Assembly: GCF_900700375.1 (NCBI RefSeq)
Contig: NC_041712.1
Span: 22,338,444 to 22,402,443 of the forward strand
Reading direction: 5' to 3'
From: Denticeps clupeoides
Lineage: Eukaryota; Chordata; Actinopteri; Clupeiformes; Denticipitidae
DNA: 64,000 nucleotides
In this document: positions 61,305-64,000 of the stretch, piece by piece
How positions within the stretch are numbered: position 1 is the stretch's first letter
Layout of the letters: each line of letters begins with the position of its first letter
Program-made: the position numbers and the translations under genes
The notes under the pieces: model-generated
Told to the model about the DNA's origin: nothing
Seen by the model: only the letters and a program-made list of their open reading frames with translations
Databases searched by the model: none

Positions 61305-63240
61305 TGATCTTTTTCATATTTTAAAGGCAAGCAAGATACATTCAGTACAGCATTTTGTTCTTGATTCTTTTTTTGTTGCATGACAGTAAAATATAAGATA
61401 TACAGGCAAACCTACAGTATTAAGGAGTGGACTAAATGTATATTTACACAGGACAGTCGCTCTAAAATCCTGCAAACATTAATACGGCAACTTAAAAAGT
61501 CCTTTTTTGTCCTTTGCTGCAATCCCATCATACCCACCATCCAAGACCACATCTGTTCCCATAGCAACATAAGCATATTATTTCCCTAAACCATTAACCA
61601 ACAGTGAACATCAAAACTGCCCAGCACTGTGTTTTCTACTTTTATAAAATGATAAAAACAATAAATAAATAAACAAACAAACAAACAAACAAACTTACCC
61701 CCATTTAAATCGCACATAAAAAAATATTCCTTGTGGCCTACACTCTACGTCTGCTGAGCAATCTAACACAAAAAAAGAAAATATGTAACTGGCTAACATA
61801 CTAGAATGAAGAGGAATAAGAAAACTAGAACTGGCAAATAAATAATGAAACAGTTAAAACAGTCCCCGTGGAGCCATCTTTCCTATCCTGCTCGCCGCAT
61901 GAGTCGGGTTCCAACATCCTTTGCTACAGACTAAACTGAAATCAGGGGAAAAGACAAGGTTTTTTGAAACGTCCTCATCACACGTTGTCTAGTATGTCCT
62001 ACTACATGGTCAAGGGTGGTCTTCTAGTTGTTGTTGTTCACGCCATGCTCCACCCGTCTTCCTACCTCTGTGCTGATCAGTGGATTTTTGTCCTTTCTTT
62101 CGGTATGTCTCATGATGGAGGGTGTACGGTGGTGGTGGTGGTGGTGGGCCGGACATCGATTTCAGGGTGGAGTGAGGTGTCGCTGTGTAAACGCACCGGG
62201 TCACCAGGTCATGCTGGATCCAGGCCTCGTCAGCCCGTGTGACCTTGTGCTTTTGGAGGGAGGAGATTAGGCCTCCTCAGGATGGTCACAGTTTCTAACC
62301 GACGAGGAAGAAACACCCACGTCCGCCACGCCAGTTCACACCCACACACGCGGTGGAAGATATCCTCATTGTCAGCATCGCGTTCGATGAACATGCGCAA
62401 TCCATCGCAATAAACCACATTCCGATCCAGTTCAAATGTAATTTGAACCCTGAACAGTTTAGTGCAAAAGACAAGGCAGAGACTGAGCCATGCCACGTCC
62501 ACCCCCCCTCCCTACCCCCTGCCGGGCAGCTTTTCTCTCTTAAAGGGACATGCGCACAGTTTCACACAGAGAAAACGTCTCCGCGAGGGAAAGTGGAGGA
62601 AGACTGGAGTCGCTGCTGCCGAGTCCAGCGCCGGTCACTACAGGCAGAGGAGATGTGGATGTCCAGATGTCCGGAGTGGATGCCCGGCGCGCAAACACAC
62701 ACATTTACTCACTCGCTCAATCACACACACACACACACACACACACAGGCACACGTGTCCATCACAGGGCCAGAGGGGGCCGATTTGTCCTTCTGTTGTC
62801 ACTCAAGTGACCAGATCTCTAGTCATGTCTGATACTTGGTGTTGAGTGGATTAGAGGGAGAAAGAACCCAGGGTGGGCCAGCAGTCCATCTCTTTCCCAT
62901 TGAGAATGTTCCCATCCTGCCGGAAGACAGAGACTCAAAGCTCCTGTAAGCCCCTCTTTCTCCATGTATGGAAATGACTAAATTGGATAGCATTGGCCAT
63001 GAACAGTATTGAATACATTTCTGTTGGTGCTGTTGTCTTTATACGTTCAATTTTCCGTATCTTTTTTTTTTTATAATATAAGATATAAGAGGTGCGCAGA
63101 ATGGAGATGCGCAAATACTGGAAGCACAATGTCGCTGAAAACATGCAGGTTTGTCGTTTGGTTACATGGAAGGGCAACGAAGCTGTGCACCGTCTTCCGC
63201 TCAGTTCCCGGACCGCATTCATCGGCACGCCACCTTCTGT
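60440..63240. other. Intergenic stretch and probable kcnab3 3' UTR
   Basis: No protein gene seen on either strand. It contains a (CA)n microsatellite at about 61,267-61,298, another at about 62,724-62,746, tetranucleotide runs (aaac/aaat) at about 61,660-61,692 and a GC-richer patch at 62,480-62,640. Part of it next to 63,261 is expected to be 3' UTR of the minus-strand kcnab3. Confidence 0.5.
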
Positions 63241-63260
63241 TCATCCCGGCCTACCCCTCC

Positions 63261-63583
63261 TCACGCGCGCGACTCCTTCTTGGAGTGCGGCTTGTTGCCC
63301 AGCAGAGAGTCGATCTCGTTCACCGTCTGAGGCGTCATCTGGGACAGCACCTGAGAAAAATAAGAAAAAAAACATGTGTAGACGCATGCTATCACCACCA
63401 TATTGTCATGCTTCTGCCATCATTATAAGGTTAGAGTTTTCAACTGAATGTAATAAATGTGAGGTAGTGGTGGGTGCCACTGCATCATTTTTACCCGTAG
63501 GGCTCCCAGATTCTCCAGGAGCTGGTCTGTGTTGGACACGCCCAGCAGAACCGAACTGACGCCCTCACTGCGCAGACACCAGG
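63261..63583 (-). CDS. kcnab3: Voltage-gated K+ channel beta-3 subunit, last two exons (partial)
   Basis: Exons 63495-63583 and 63261-63350 join in phase. The first reads [20 protein letters not shown] then [10 protein letters not shown]; the second reads [20 protein letters not shown] then PHSKKESRA and stop. This is the C-terminal end of an aldo/keto-reductase-fold Kv beta subunit, which binds NADPH and modulates Kv1 channels. VLSQ-TPQTV-EID and GNKPHSKK match KCNAB3; KCNAB2 reads VLPKLSSS and GNKPYSKKDYRS at the same places. Human KCNAB3 is on 17p13.1, in keeping with the 17p13 block here. The rest of the gene lies beyond the window's right edge. Confidence 0.88.
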
Positions 63584-63749
63584 CTGCAGCGCAACAACCA
63601 CACCATTATAAACAGTATCTCACACCACAAATCTTCCATGCATGCTATTCATATGCAGTTTAATCATGTTACATAATATACCGCCAGTTCCAGTACCCCT
63701 GTAGCAACAAAGCAGTCAACGTGAATGGTCAAGGGATGCCGGGTGTGTA

Positions 63750-64000
63750 TATTTAGAAAACCCGGGTTCAAATCCTACTTACTACCATTGTGTCCCTGAG
63801 CAAGACACTTAACCCTGAGTGTCTCCAGGGGGGACTGTCCCTGTAACTACTGATTTACATTTACATTTACAGCATTTTTCAGACGCCCTTATCCAGAGCG
63901 ACTTACAATCAGTAGTTACAGGGACAGTTTCCCTGGAGCAACTTAGGGTTAAGTGTCTTGCTCAGGAACACAATGGTAGTAAGTGGGATTTGAACCCGGG
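63750..64000. mobile_element. Inverted pair of family-B SINEs, tail to tail
   Basis: A plus-oriented copy (about 63750-63853, from ggttcaaatcc to ctgtaactactgat) is followed directly by a minus-oriented copy (63854 to the window end, starting tttacatttacatttacagc). Matching arms include tgtccctgtaactactgat and atcagtagttacagggaca, with about 45 bases between them. The second copy is cut by the window edge. Confidence 0.85.

Overview
The window is nuclear DNA from a ray-finned (teleost) fish. It has vertebrate GT-AG genes with exons mostly of 60-200 bp, dense CA/GT microsatellites, two tRNA-derived SINE families, a Tc1 remnant, hAT-like and TTAA-flanked DNA elements, an L2/CR1-type LINE and a solo LTR. 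Protein matches are to vertebrate families and were made from memory, without database searches. I could not fix the species; a basal or otocephalan lineage is only a guess.

Region 1 (1-14,100) holds no protein gene I can defend. It is GC- and CpG-rich and full of microsatellites, with a 187-bp tandem repeat, a 28-bp minisatellite, a pyrimidine-rich minisatellite, SINEs and a solo LTR that split a SINE. Region 2 (14,200-25,200) carries a monoacylglycerol/diacylglycerol acyltransferase gene (mogat3-like, +), znhit1 (-) and a type II membrane C-type lectin (+) whose neck is built from repeated exons. Region 3 (25,432-32,528) is srrt/ars2 (-), complete in 19 coding exons.

Region 4 (33,600-34,560) is the most interesting place. 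It holds a compact two-exon minus-strand gene with a TATA box and a CRE-like site. The gene encodes a 135-residue, signal-peptide-bearing, dibasic-rich precursor that I cannot assign to any known family. Region 5 (35,250-53,550) is a run of minus-strand housekeeping and muscle genes: eno3 (434 aa), rnf167 (413 aa), spag7 (232 aa) and slc25a11 (308 aa), each reconstructed end to end. Region 6 (53,570-62,900) is intergenic and transposon-rich: an hAT-like element nested in a TTAA-flanked element, a decayed LINE and SINE pieces. Region 7 (63,261 to the end) has the last two exons of kcnab3 (-), with an inverted SINE pair in the intron beyond.

Gene order points to two ancestral vertebrate blocks joined here. 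mogat3, znhit1 and srrt lie together on human 7q22.1. eno3, rnf167, spag7 and slc25a11 lie together on human 17p13.2, and kcnab3 lies on 17p13.1. The switch falls between srrt and eno3, where the unassigned peptide gene sits. The genes are not one pathway. They cover lipid synthesis in the ER, H2A.Z chromatin remodelling, RNA cap metabolism, muscle glycolysis, endosomal ubiquitin ligation, mitochondrial metabolite exchange and a potassium-channel beta subunit.
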